Shown here: positions 1-10,611 of the stretch, piece after piece | How the letters are laid out: every line of letters begins with the position of its first letter | How positions within the stretch are numbered: the stretch's first letter is position 1 | Translations under genes and position numbers: made by a program | From: Ctenosaura bakeri | Taxonomy: Eukaryota > Chordata > Lepidosauria > Squamata > Iguanidae | Assembly: GCA_948474755.1 (NCBI GenBank) | Contig: CAOLHI010004223.1 | Coordinates: 1 to 64,000, forward strand | Direction of reading: 5' to 3' | Length of the DNA: 64,000 nt | The notes under the pieces: generated by a model | The model's database searches: none | The model's input: the letters and a program-made list of their open reading frames with translations, nothing else | What the model was told of the DNA's origin: nothing

Positions 1-599
1 CATTTCCGCACTACAGTCTTATAGCATTATTATTCCACTTTCAACATCCTATGGAATCCTGGGGTTTGCAGTTTCGGGAGGGGCTACCCAGCCTCTCCCA
101 AAAGTGCAAACCCCAGCCCTTTCTGCACCTTATCTTCTTCTGGTGCTCGGGTGCGGGGATCGCGCAAGCAGCCTCTGGTGAGAGGCTCTCGCATCCCTGC
201 TGCTTCAGCTCCACATGAGCTGCCTGCTTGTGCAAGAGCCCTGTCTCTTTCTTCCGCAGTGCATCCTGGGACTTTCCCAGGCTGCACTGGGGCAGGAAGT
301 GCGACTGCCGCAGCTCCGGAAGCTCCACACACCAGGTAAGTATGCATGGGGTCCAGGAGCAATGCACGATCACACACCATTTTTGGTTTCCAGCCAAAAA
401 TGAAAAGGTGCGCGATCAGCGCCTGCCGGCCCCTGGAGCATCGTGCAATTGTGAGTGCATTGTGCAGATCGCCCCTCACAATCACGTGACACTCCAGGCG
501 CCCTTTTGCATGGAAAATGCTGTGCAGAAAGGGCCCAGAATTCTATAGGATGTTGAAAGTGGAATAATTGCGCTATAAGGGTGTAGTGCGGAAATGGCC
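1..599. mobile_element. Palindromic MITE (family A) interrupted by a GC-rich MITE; left end cut by window
   Basis: The window opens about three bases inside the left terminus of a foldback element. The left arm (1-82) and right arm (98-116 plus 539-599) are inverted copies, and the right terminus ends in GAAATGGCC followed by TAA. The right arm is split by a second element at 117-535. Without the insert the host element would be about 180 bp, like the other family copies in the window. The family has termini GGCCATTTCCGCACTA and a subterminal block TATTCCACTTTCAACATCC. Assignment to PIF/Harbinger is inferred from the 3-bp target duplications of other copies. Confidence 0.85.
117..535. mobile_element. 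GC-rich MITE (family B), nested in family A copy
   Basis: A 419-bp GC-rich block begins CCCTTTCTGCACC and ends GTGCAGAAAGGGCC, forming terminal inverted repeats. It is flanked by a 3-bp direct repeat CAG (114-116 and 536-538), which fits insertion into the right arm of the surrounding palindromic element. Related copies are at 47581-48010 and 53469-53897. Short reading frames here are by-products of the GC content. There is no coding evidence. Confidence 0.8.
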
Positions 600-2024
600 T
601 AAGCTGGGCTCAGAACCATTTCACCACTTATGCAGCAAAATAGCAGCAGCTGCAACAACAATAATAATAAGAGGCTTGTAATTACATGCATTCTTCATTA
701 GGGAATCCTTGACTCCCTTATGAGTGTATTCACCTGAATTCAACTGTTCATCTCAAGTACAGCAGAGTCATTGAAACAATAGAACTTACCTAAATGGGCT
801 CATTGATTCAATAAGTCCAGTTAGGACTAGACAGCTGGATTTACATCTGTATCTGGCATAAGCATTGCATACTCATCAACATTTCACAGAAGAAAACTGG
901 AACACATGTGGCCAAGAAACATCAGAGTATGGCTGCAGCAGTTTGGTTTCGCCCGAGTCTACTGGGAATGGGAAGAGTCCACCCTTTCCTTCTGTCGTCT
1001 CCTCTCCACTGAGTTAATTGAGTGCAAACTAGCACTTCACACCCAGTTTGTAGTAACCAAAGTTAGCTGAGGACAAAGAGGGGGAAAGTGGGACAGTTTA
1101 AAAGCAGTTGAGAAAATGGGATGAGAGAGGATTAATTGGGACTGGCCCTGCCAAATCGGGACACTTGGAGGATATGGTATTTGAACATACATTATTGGTG
1201 CATTCAGAGCTTTTGAAATGTATACAAATGGTGTTTTAAGCGCACACCTGAAAAACATCAGATATGAAGCAGAACACAACTATATCTCTGCTGGTGCCTC
1301 CTCGGCGGCAAATATGCTAGCAGGCCTACATCATGCCTGTGGGAAGGCTAGACCGCAGTTGACCACACAGAACTGACAGCAGAGAAGCAGCCCTGGAACT
1401 GTCTAGGTTCTGCTAATAAGGTTCGGCTTGTCCAGCATCACTTGCCTTAGGGAAGAGGGGGTAGAGAAGCGAGTAGCCTGCTGCACTGTTTACCGGACTA
1501 TCTCCAAAAGTTCTGCTAGTTTCTGCAAGGGTTTTGGCTCCCACCTCAAATATAGCACCTCCTTCGGCAGTTTGAAGTGCAAGCCAGGAATTTCCTTACA
1601 CGTAGCCAAGAGGGAGCCCAAGCCAAGTGGGCATGAGGCAGCTGGAGAGGCTGAGGAGCTCCATGCCTTGGCTTGCTGTTTCTCCATCCCGCCAGGATTG
1701 CAGTCCTCTTGGATTTTCCTCAATGCTTTCTCCACATCTTATTTTTGACTTTTCAGAGCAAATTGTTTCACCCTACTTCCAGCATTCCTTCAGATCCTTG
1801 CCTATGCCATTTGTTTCTTAATCACTGAAGACATGCAGTGACCTCCTGGACTTCTTGTCCTCCTTCTCTCTGTCCCTCCTTCTCAATGAGAAAATGGAGA
1901 AATGTCATATTATCTACTCAACAGAACTGAAAACCTTCAAGTCATCATTCTGCCTTTCCCAAGGAAATCTGGGAATTGTCACTCTGGGAGAGGGAGCCCA
2001 TGAAGAAGATTCTGAGAACCTCTT
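600..2024. other. ADAMTS8 intron 1 stretch with one unclassified interspersed repeat
   Basis: No gene is visible. About 870-1170 is similar to 3893-4262 and, inverted, to 34000-34350 and 36950-37170, marking an unclassified interspersed repeat. A short minus-strand reading frame at 1490-1735 shows no recognisable domain and has no splice context. Confidence 0.5.
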
Positions 2025-2232
2025 GTTCTTGTTCTTATGCCTTCAAGTCAACACTGACTTACGGTGACCCTATCACACGTCATGTTGATTGAGATGAGGT
2101 TTGCCATTGCCTTTCTCTAAGGCAGTGACAGCTCAAAGCACTCAAGGGGTCTCCATGGCTGACCAGGGGTTTGGTTCCTGCTCCCCCAGCCTCCTGGTCT
2201 AACACTCAAACCACTGTACCACCTCAGCGTCT
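2025..2232 (-). mobile_element. tRNA-derived SINE, minus orientation
   Basis: Read on the minus strand, a tRNA-like head (box B region near 2180) is followed by a CCATGG/GACC body and a 3' tail of the ACTTGAAGGC type. It is degraded compared with the copies at 32474 and 46461. Confidence 0.75.
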
Positions 2233-2604
2233 CATCAAACTACAGTTTCCAGGATAGGGAGGAGTCTGGGAGCTGTAGCAGTGAAAGTGGTATAAAAATT
2301 GATGGCACTGGTAGTTTTCTTTGAACAGGTTTGAACTGGAAGGACTTTATCGCCAGCATGGTGTGAGGGAGAGAACAGTAGAGAAAATCATACCACCCTC
2401 CAGATGTCATTGGATTGGCAACTCCCAGGAGCCCCAGCCAGCATAGACAGTGATGGGGAATACTGGGAGGGGTAGTCCATCCACATTTGGAGGGCCACAG
2501 AATTTCCACCCTTGGATTGGAATGCTCAACTGTACCTGGTTATGTTCAAATGTAAATGATAAAAGGGCAGTAATCTTTAGGACTATTTGCTATGACTTTC
2601 CCCT
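2233..2604. other. Intronic spacer with decayed ACTACA-type palindrome
   Basis: No gene. About 2395-2510 contains a loose inverted pair resembling the AACTCCCAG-type palindromic repeat seen elsewhere in the window. The rest appears unique. Confidence 0.35.
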
Positions 2605-2842
2605 CCTGTAACTGGTAAGTGGTTTGTGTGTTGGACTAGAATGGTGGAGACCAGGGTATGAATCTCCACTCAGCCATGAAACCCACTAGGTGACCTTGGG
2701 CAGGTCATACTTTCTCAGCCTCAGAGGAAGGCAATGGCAAACCCACCCTGAACACATCATGCCAGAAAAAAAAATCACGATGGGTTTACCTTCAGGTTGC
2801 CATTAGTTGAAAATGACTTGAAAGCACACAACAACAACAAAT
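2605..2842 (+). mobile_element. tRNA-derived SINE, plus orientation
   Basis: It shows the family order: tRNA-like head with a TTGGACTAGAATGG stretch, GCCATGAAACCCACTAGG body, CTCAGCCTCAGAGGAAGGC, then ACTTGAAAGCACACAACAAC tail. The tail carries the usual CAA-rich 3' end. Confidence 0.85.
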
Positions 2843-3108
2843 TGATATATGTAATTTTGTTTTGATGTGCAAATTAACTTGAAAATCTCCTTATTCCCCC
2901 CCGCCCCCCCTGTGCTTTCTTTCTGTAAAAGGTCTAGCTTGGCTGCAAACCTTTGAAACAGAGACCGAAAGGTACTTATTCCAAAAGGAATAAAATGAAG
3001 TACAAAATGGAAAGTGCACTTTGGCAAACAAACAAAAAAAATAAAACAAACACCCCCCTCTCCCAGGTATCCAAAATAGGCAAGGGAATCCAGGAATATC
3101 TATTTCAA

Positions 3109-3145
3109 GTGTGTTTGTTTGTTTGTTTGTTTGTTTGTTTGTTTG
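3109..3145. repeat. (TTTG)n microsatellite
   Basis: About eight consecutive GTTT/TTTG units lie in otherwise non-coding DNA. The flanking 2843-3572 holds no gene I can support. Confidence 0.9.
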
Positions 3146-3575
3146 CAGTTGAGGCTATTCATTTATTTCTCCAAATTTTATCAAAACTGAACTTTCAAGG
3201 GACTTTTATATTTAAAAAATTGGACTGCATCTGCCCGTCATCCTCTCTGACCCAACTCTGGCCTCTAAACTTATTTGCCTTCTATGCTGCTTTTGCAACA
3301 TCTTGATGAATCACCCACAGAAACTGCTTTCAGGGATTCATTTGTGAATTCTGTTTTGAGTCTTCTGACCAACCGGTTAGGAATCCTTTGGCTAGATGAT
3401 TATGGCCTGCCACAAGCAGAATGCTAGTAGAGCAATGATTCGCAGGCTAGATGCCATCTAATTGCCAGAGTGGAAATTCCTGGTGATGCCCAAGTGTATA
3501 TCCACAGAAAATAGTATGTTTTTTCTAGTCAACACCCTTACCTAGTCCATGTCAGTGTCAGAAACAATTATCTTA

Positions 3576-3777
3576 GGCTGTTTCTACACTACACTGTTAC
3601 AGCTCTATTATTCCACTTTTAACCTCCTGTGGAATCCCCAGGTTTGCAGTTTAGGGAGGGGCCTTTAGAATCGTCAGCCAGAGAGCTCTTTGGCCTCAGG
3701 AAACTACAAACCCCAGAATTCCACAGGAGGTTGAAAGTGGAATAATAGCACTAGAACAGTGTAGTGTGGAAATGGCC
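3576..3777. mobile_element. Palindromic MITE family A, complete, TSD TTA
   Basis: Inverted arms start GGCTGTTTCTACACTACAC and end GTGTGGAAATGGCC. The element is flanked on both sides by TTA (3573-3575 and 3778-3780). This is one of the clearest target duplications in the family and the main support for a PIF/Harbinger-type origin. Confidence 0.9.
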
Positions 3778-3892
3778 TTAATCTTGAACCAGGAACAAAA
3801 CGTAGGTGATGTGATTGGACTGTCACTGAACTCACCTGAGCAGAGGGGAAGGAAAACTGTTTGTCTGTCTGTTTTAAGGCAGTAGTGCAGCA

Positions 3893-4262
3893 GTGCTTTC
3901 ATACTCTCAAACATTTCACAAGTGAAAACTGGCACAGATGTGGTCAAGCAATGTCAGAGTGCAGTCAAGATGACTAAAGTTGTTAGTGAGGAAGAATACA
4001 CAATCTGGGAGAGGCTGCAGCAGTTTGCCTTTGCCTGGCAACTGGGAAGGAAAAGATTCTGCTGCCTCCTCTCCTCTCCCTTCGCTGTATTAAATGAGTG
4101 CAAACTATTTTTGCTCAGTTTGAATTCAATTTGTAGCAACTGAAGTGAGCCAATGATGAAGGGAGAAAGTGGAAGGAGGAGAGAGAACCTCAGACATTTA
4201 AGCTGGATGACAGAGGATTGATCAGGGCTGTCCCTGCCAAGTTGGGACAGTTGTAGGGGCTA
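3893..4262 (+). repeat. Unclassified interspersed repeat, copy 2
   Basis: Long, imperfect similarity to 870-1170 (shared segments around AAAACTGG, GAGTGCAAACTA, GAGGATTAAT/GATCAGG, CCCTGCCAA) and inverted similarity to 34000-34350 and 36950-37170. No coding frame is shared between copies. Class unknown. Confidence 0.7.
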
Positions 4263-7200
4263 AGGCTGTGCCTAAAATTTGGGGTGTAGAGGGAGATCAG
4301 CTATTCCTTGGTGCAGAATTGGTAGGATGTTGTAGTGGATGTTACAGCTGGAGTTATTACATAAAAATGAGAGGGGAAAAAGTGGTCTTGGGGTCCACAT
4401 GTGGCTCACAAGCCATACTTTGCCCATCCCTCTCATCTTACATTGGAATTATTTAGGTATGGACCGTCTCTCCCAATAGGTGGACTAAGTTAACTGCCTC
4501 TGGCAACAGATACTAGGTAGAAGTGGCAGTCATAAGGTCCTTCTGATGTTGTTAGACTGCACACCTAGCAGTCTTAACCAGCATAACCAATAGTAAAGAA
4601 TGCTGGAAATTGCAATCCATCAACATCTGGTAGGCCACATGATTTCCTTCTATTAGGGAGTGGATAGATCCAGCAAGATGTTAGAAAACAGTGCTATGCA
4701 GCCTCCCTTACACTTCTTTAAGGTAGCCTGCTGCTTGCAGGTGCAATGGAAAAATGATGGCCTGCTCTCATTGTCAAAGTAAGATTTAACTGCCAGTCCA
4801 GCTTACTTCTGTATATATAATGGGGCTGATCTTCCTCAGCTAAGGGAGCATAATGTCAGCCCTGGTGGGTGTTTGTTGGCTTCTGATAAATGACAGGAAT
4901 TTGATAGCTATCCAAGCATTTGAGATAGGACATGTTACAGAGAAATGATACTAATGGACAATCTGACAGCATTAGAATTAAATAAATCTGCCAGGGTACA
5001 GTGAAATGATATCACAACAGACTGTATTTCTCTGCTGCTTGGAACTTACTCACAACGCCTCCTTAGCACTTGTCTTCAGAATAACAAAGTTCACTTGTGT
5101 GGCGCGTTTTTCATACCGGAGTGCTTTATAATCAGGGGCTGCTTTTGCCAGCAGCCGCTCCAGAGGCGGACTGTGGCAGCTGTTAAACATTACATGGAAT
5201 GTAGGGGAGGAAGTTGAGAGGAATCTTGTGTCCATGATGTGTGTAAGAAGTTGAACTGTGTCTGGAAATAAAAAGATATACAGGAATTCTGTAGCACCCT
5301 TGAGACTAATGGTGACAAAGATGTTTCTAGCGTAAGCTTTCATGGCCTCCGCTGATGAAGTGGGTTGACGTCCACAAAAGTTTATGCTAGAAATTTCTTT
5401 GTCCTTTTATATCTTTTCAAGCTGAAACTAGGATTGGCAGATCTCAGGGCTCTGCATCTCCAGTTTCTGTGGGTCATGTCCTGGTAGGAGACAAGGGTAC
5501 AAATTCTCCAGTTTTGGGGAGCTCACCTCCAGGCGAGAAGAAACAGCTCAGTGAAAATCTCCAGCTTACCAGTAGGTAAGAAAAGCACTACCTTGCTACA
5601 ATTTGCAAAGCCCAACTAATTTCTTGCTGTAACTTGCAAAGACTCTCCAGGCTTTACGTATTTAGCTTCCTCCTTCCTTCTCCTGATCCTGGATTGGCAG
5701 CCCTAGCTGCAACAGACTAACACGGCTGTGTCTTTGAATCTGATTGGAAATATTCATCTTTAAAAAGGGTTTTTAGGTTTCAGAATGCTGGCTGAAGTTG
5801 GACAAGTATAGGCTTCCCCTACTTATCTGACAGGTTAGGGACTAGAGCACTGTCAAGATAACTGAATTGGTTGAAAAGTGGAACCCATGTACTCTACTGC
5901 AGAGAACATGAACAACTTATGGAGGCTCACTTGGGGCCAAGTGTGTATTTGCTGCTTGCAAAGTCTCGCAGCTGGCTTAGCAATTTCCCCCCCTCTTAGC
6001 TCCCTTTGCAAGCAGTACCCACATGCGAGCAGTTCCAAGTGAGCCCCTGTAGGTAAGAAGAGTTGTTAAAAGAGTGGGACTCCCATCAAAAAAAATTGTG
6101 TTAGTCCTTAACTTGGAAGTGCCAAAAGAATGAGTCGTCAGATAATGGGTTGTCAAAAGGTGGGGGCTTCCTGTAATTTTTACCAATGGGTCTCTAGGAG
6201 GGGAAAGAAACTTCAGGGTGAGTGGCACAAGAAAAGGAGAGTTCATTCATTGCATGTCAGATATTTAAAGCCTGGGCACCTATCTGCACCCATTTGCAGG
6301 TGATGTCAGGGTTCATTGGTTCAGCATGGACAGGTTTGTATAGAGGAGGAGATCAAGATGAAAGCTTTGGGCTCATTATGATATCTGGAGCAAGAAAGGA
6401 GTGAAGTTTTTTTGATGGACCAGCCCTGGCAACAGTGGTACAGGACTTGAAGCGGGGGAAACTGCTATGGTTTGGGTCTGAGCCTTCCACAAGCCCCTAC
6501 AACAGCATAAGGCCTGGAAAAACTCCTCACATGTCATGTTTGCTGTAAGGAAGGTTGTGTGGGAGGCAAGCCCTAGTGGAAATGGTGGCAACCAATATGG
6601 CTGAACAACCACAAAAATGAACCCAACTCTGGGTTGACATCGGTTAGCTTGCTTTTACCTGCATTGCACTGGTGTCCATTTCTACAGTCTGATGGTTTTG
6701 AATTTGTCTGTTAATTCTAGGCTCCTTCAGCTGAATGTCTCCAAAGAGTTGTAGCATACACTGTCCTCATCCCACTACTTCCAGGAGCCCTGGATGATGT
6801 GGGATGCATCTATCCCTTCACTTTGCTTGTTCTTTGGGCCTCTTTCAGGGATGCAGTCACACTCCAGATGGAGACTGAACTGGCATTTGCAACCCCTCTG
6901 TCCCCAGTGCCCAGCTGCTTGCTCTTTTCTGACAATATCATGACCCTGGGATGAGAGAGGGTGGGCTCCTCGTGACAGCCATCTTGTGAACCCAGTTTTG
7001 CAAGCTACATAAAAAGTTAGCAGACTAACATGGCTTGTATGTGAGAATCCTTTGAATCAGTGTTAGCTCCAGATTTTGCAGAAAGTCAGTGTGATATAGT
7101 AGTTAAAGCACTGGAATGGAACTTTAGAGGTCTAGGTTCAAATTCCTACTGAATTGCCATTACTACTGCTACCACTACTGATCTTTATACTTCACCTTCC

Positions 7201-7327
7201 CCAAGACTGGGACTCAGAGTGGCTTGCAAATTTAAATAACTACAATATAATTAAGCATACCATTGGCCAGAATTAAAATAGAGTTACTGCATATACTCAT
7301 GTATAAGTTGACCTCACATATAAGTCA
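4263..7327. other. Intronic spacer with old repeat fragments
   Basis: No gene is supported. About 5262-5410 resembles a common sauropsid interspersed repeat (block GATGAAGTGGGTTG, direct-repeat-like AAGCTTTCATGG). 5709-5748 carries AGACTAACACGGCTGTG, and a weaker echo lies near 7022. 7140-7325 resembles the reversed 3' end of a LINE (GACTGGGACTCAGAGTGGCT). These are low-copy matches recognised by eye only. Confidence 0.4.
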
Positions 7328-7403
7328 GACTGCAAACCCTAGGATTCCATAGGATGTTGAAAGTGGAATAATAGCACTATAATAGTCTAATGTGGAAATG
7401 GCC
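7328..7403. mobile_element. Palindromic MITE family A, single (right) arm
   Basis: It begins near the palindrome centre (ACTGCAAACCC) and runs to the right terminus TGTGGAAATGGCC. The left arm is missing. Confidence 0.8.
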
Positions 7404-7662
7404 ACTGGCAGCAAGAAAGATAAGTAGCAAGGCCAAAGGGCTAGGAGTGAAGCCCCTGCCAGGGTACAGGTTTCAGCAGGTGCTCAGTTATACCATCCCT
7501 AGTGTTGGCCGTGGTCCCTATAAATCCTGGAGCTGTAAGAGAATTACCACACTTGGTATTTTAAAGTAATTTACCTGAGCCTGTGAAACGTATGTATACA
7601 TTTCTCTCAATCAGCCATAGGAACACCTTGGCTCAGTTAATTATTCTCATTCACACTGCACA

Positions 7663-7879
7663 GGAGCCCTGGTGGTGCAGTGGTTAAATGCCGGTTCTGC
7701 AGCCACAAGGTTGTGAGTTCAATCCTGCCGGGCTCCATGTTGACTCAGCCTTCCATCCTTCTGCAGGTCAGTAAAATGAGTACACAGCTTGTTGGGGGCA
7801 ATTAGCTAACATATTGTAAACCACTTAGAGAGCACTTAGCTGATAAACGGTATAGAAATACACATGCTATTGCTATTGC
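7663..7879 (+). mobile_element. Second tRNA-derived SINE family
   Basis: The head GGAGCCCTGGTGGTGCAGTG and box-B-like GTTGTGAGTTCAATCC are tRNA-like. The body contains TGACTCAGCCTTCCATCC and GTTGGGGGCAATTAGCT, and the tail is (TATTGC)n-like. It differs from the ACTTGAAGGC-tailed family elsewhere in the window. Confidence 0.8.
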
Positions 7880-7982
7880 ACAATAGTAGTATTGTGATTC
7901 TACTTTAACTACCATGGCTGCATCCTATTGAGAGCTGGATCTTGTAGTTTGCTGACCTCTCTTGCTACAGTTCTAAATGCAT

Positions 7983-8202
7983 GCCTTCAAGTTGCCCCTT
8001 GACTTAAAGCAACCTCATGAATTTCATAGGGTTTTCTTAGACAAGGAATACTCAGGGGTGGTTTTGCTAGTTCCTTCCTCTGAAATATAGCCTACAGCAT
8101 CTGGTACCCCCTGTTGGTCCCCCATCCAAGTGCTTACCAGGGCTGACCCTGCTTAGGTTCAAAGATACGTCGGAATCTCTTGCCTTCAAGGTATTTAGGC
8201 CT
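7983..8202 (-). mobile_element. 5S rRNA-derived SINE, minus orientation
   Basis: Read on the minus strand, 8202-8122 resembles the internal-promoter region of 5S rRNA (around AGCAGGGTCAGCCCTGGTAA and CTTGGATGG). The distal part ends in a GCAACTTGAAGGCAT tail like that of the tRNA-derived SINEs. 5S-headed SINEs are known in squamates. Confidence 0.75.
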
Positions 8203-8235
8203 TAGAATTCTAAATGCCACTCCCTAAACTGAAAA

Positions 8236-8472
8236 TGTGAGCCAACGTGGTGTGGTGGTCTGGGTTTCAGACCAGCATCCTGGAAACCACAATCTGAATT
8301 CCCACTTGACCATGGAAACCCACTGTGTGACTTTGGGCAAGTCACACCCTCCCAGCCTCCAAAGAAGGTAAAGGGAAAACCCATTCTGAACAAATCTTGC
8401 CAAGCAAACCTCATGATAAGGGGGGGTCACCATAACTTGGAAACAACTTGAAGGCACACAACACCAACAACA
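8236..8472 (+). mobile_element. tRNA-derived SINE, plus orientation
   Basis: Head GAGCCAACGTGGTGTGGTGG, body CCATGGAAACCCACTG and GGGCAAGTCACACC, tail ACTTGAAGGCACACAACACC. Same family as the copies at 2605, 32474 and 46461. It lies only about 35 bp after the 5S-headed SINE. Confidence 0.88.
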
Positions 8473-10432
8473 GGATGTTGCCACAGCCGTTAAAATGGAA
8501 CATAATGCTATAATGGTGCAGGCAGTACCCTAGAAGAACTCCCTCACAAAACCTACATTTCCCAGGCACCTGTCATGTCAGGAATTTATGGTGGTACTCA
8601 GTCTTATGCTACTGTTTCCATGAAAGATAGGCTTTTAAACGTTTTACATGTTTCAACAGTGTTATAACTGAGTCTATTGTTTTGGGTAAGTCTACATTGG
8701 CATGGGATGGGATCTAATCCGCTGCTTATACATTTATAAAGTCTAACGGAATCACTCCATGGACAGTTTGCTTACCCTTGCGATATGCTCGTGGAAGGGA
8801 GTTTTTGCTTTTTGGAAAGTAACATGCCTATGCTTTTCTGCAGTTTCTTGGGATAATTCCTGACTATCGTTTTACTGTACTTGACTCAAAAGGCCAGATG
8901 TGTGATGGGAGAAAAAACACTGTGATTTAGCAGCATTAGGAATTACGCAGAATTGGCAGAGGGACAAAGGTTTATTTTTATTTTTTTTTAAAAAATACTG
9001 ATTATGAGAGACTTCACATAGGCTTGACTTCTAAACTAGCTTGCTTAGAAGTAAGTCCATGGTAGTTGGCACGCTTATTTTGGAACAAACATTTACGTTA
9101 GTGGACTGTGGCACGATGAACATTTCTGAGATTTTTTTTTTATATATAAATATGTCTATCACCTTCTGGAACTATTCACACAGCCATTTCTGGGGGGGGA
9201 CTCAATGCTAAGTGATGAGGGCTTTTTTTTTTTTAAATAACATTCACAAGGTAAAATGATCTTCATGAAACAACAGTCTTTGCCATAATATTGACGGGAA
9301 AGACCTCTTGTGGTTACCCTCTTTCATGTCAAAAATGATTGTGTGAAGGAAAAACAAAGAAAAAAAAATATTTTCACCTGGATGTTCTTTCTGAGTGCTC
9401 TCGTGGGCCTGCTTGTGATTCAATTCATGCAGGAAATAATTCACAAACAATGTTCCTCCTGACATTTTAATGTTTAGTAAATAAAAATGGAGCTATACGG
9501 ATTGTACACAAACCTAAGTAAACATGGGCTTTTCTGACTCAATATTTCTTTTACATGCCTACCATTTAAGTTAGACTAAACCAGGGCAACATATTTTCTC
9601 TCCTATTGCAGCACTGCCAGTTCAGCTGTAGGAACAGTGGGCAGATGTATATATTTGCAAAATGCGCTGTTTGGCTTATCTTCCAGATTGTTATCAGTCC
9701 TTAAACCGGTGAATGTGAGAAAGGCCGCAAGGACTCGCATGTGCTGTAGACATAAACATGTTTAACTATTAGGCAGCAATTGTTAATGGAAGTCTAGATA
9801 AATACACTTGAGACAGGCTGTCCGTTGGAGAATGCTCAGTTCTCTTAAACCAGTGACCAGGACTAATTTTGGGGGGAGCTTGTGACTGCTGAGAGGCACT
9901 GTGGTAAAATGCTTGCTGTGCCATTCAAAGACCAGGTCTGGCTCAGCCGTCAGTCTTATTTCATGATCCCGCACCAGTCACACTCTCTCAGCAGCACAAG
10001 AAGACTTGAACCTTATTGCTTAGTTCCACCTGGTATAGACCTATTGAATCAGTTATTGGGTGGTAAGTCAACACTTGTTGCAATGCGTCTGTTCCAGTTG
10101 GGATCTAATTCGCATCTTTCACGCTTCTGTAATATTATAATATAATGTAATCACTCATAAGACAAAGTAAAAATAACACTGAGCGTGTGCAACGTGACTT
10201 GCCACACCAAGAATCAACCAGCTTAGAGCACAGGTTTCATTCATTTCTTCTTCTTGTTTGGATTTAACAACTTCCTAGGTAAGTAGTAGCCTGCCAGCCT
10301 CTAAGAGTAGTTGCCATTTGAGCCAGAATGAATATTCGCTTTAAAAATGACATTTTTTTCTTTCTTTCTTTCATAACATTCACAGCTTTGCACAACCTAC
10401 TTGGGAGCCTAAAAGACATTCCTGCGAGTATA
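8473..10432. other. AT-rich intronic spacer, no gene seen
   Basis: Mostly unique-looking AT-rich sequence with short homopolymers (for example near 8970-8990 and 9130-9145). The small frames at 9244-9465 and 9783-10145 have no domain, splice context or codon signal that I recognise. Confidence 0.5.
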
Positions 10433-10611
10433 GCCATTTCTGCACTAGACTGTTATAGTGCTATGATTCCACTTTCAACATCCTATGGAATCCTGGGGTT
10501 TGCAGTTTCGGGAGGGGCCGGGTGGCCCCTCCTGAAACTGTAAACCCCAGGATCCCATAGGATGTTGAAAGTGGAATCATAGCACTATAACAGTCTAGTG
10601 CGGAAATGGCC
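10433..10611. mobile_element. Palindromic MITE family A, near-perfect hairpin
   Basis: The two arms are almost exact inverted copies, from GCCATTTCTGCACTAGACTG to TAGTGCGGAAATGGC, with a short GC-rich centre around 10510-10530. The right flank is TAA. The left flank is TAT, so the target duplication is imperfect. This looks like a comparatively young copy. Confidence 0.9.

Noticed and set aside
1490..1735. 81-codon minus-strand frame
   Set aside because: Ends in a stop with no splice donor and no domain. Adjacent frames are equally open for short stretches.
7983..8202. 5S rRNA gene
   Set aside because: Only part of the 5S sequence is present and it is fused to a SINE body and tail.
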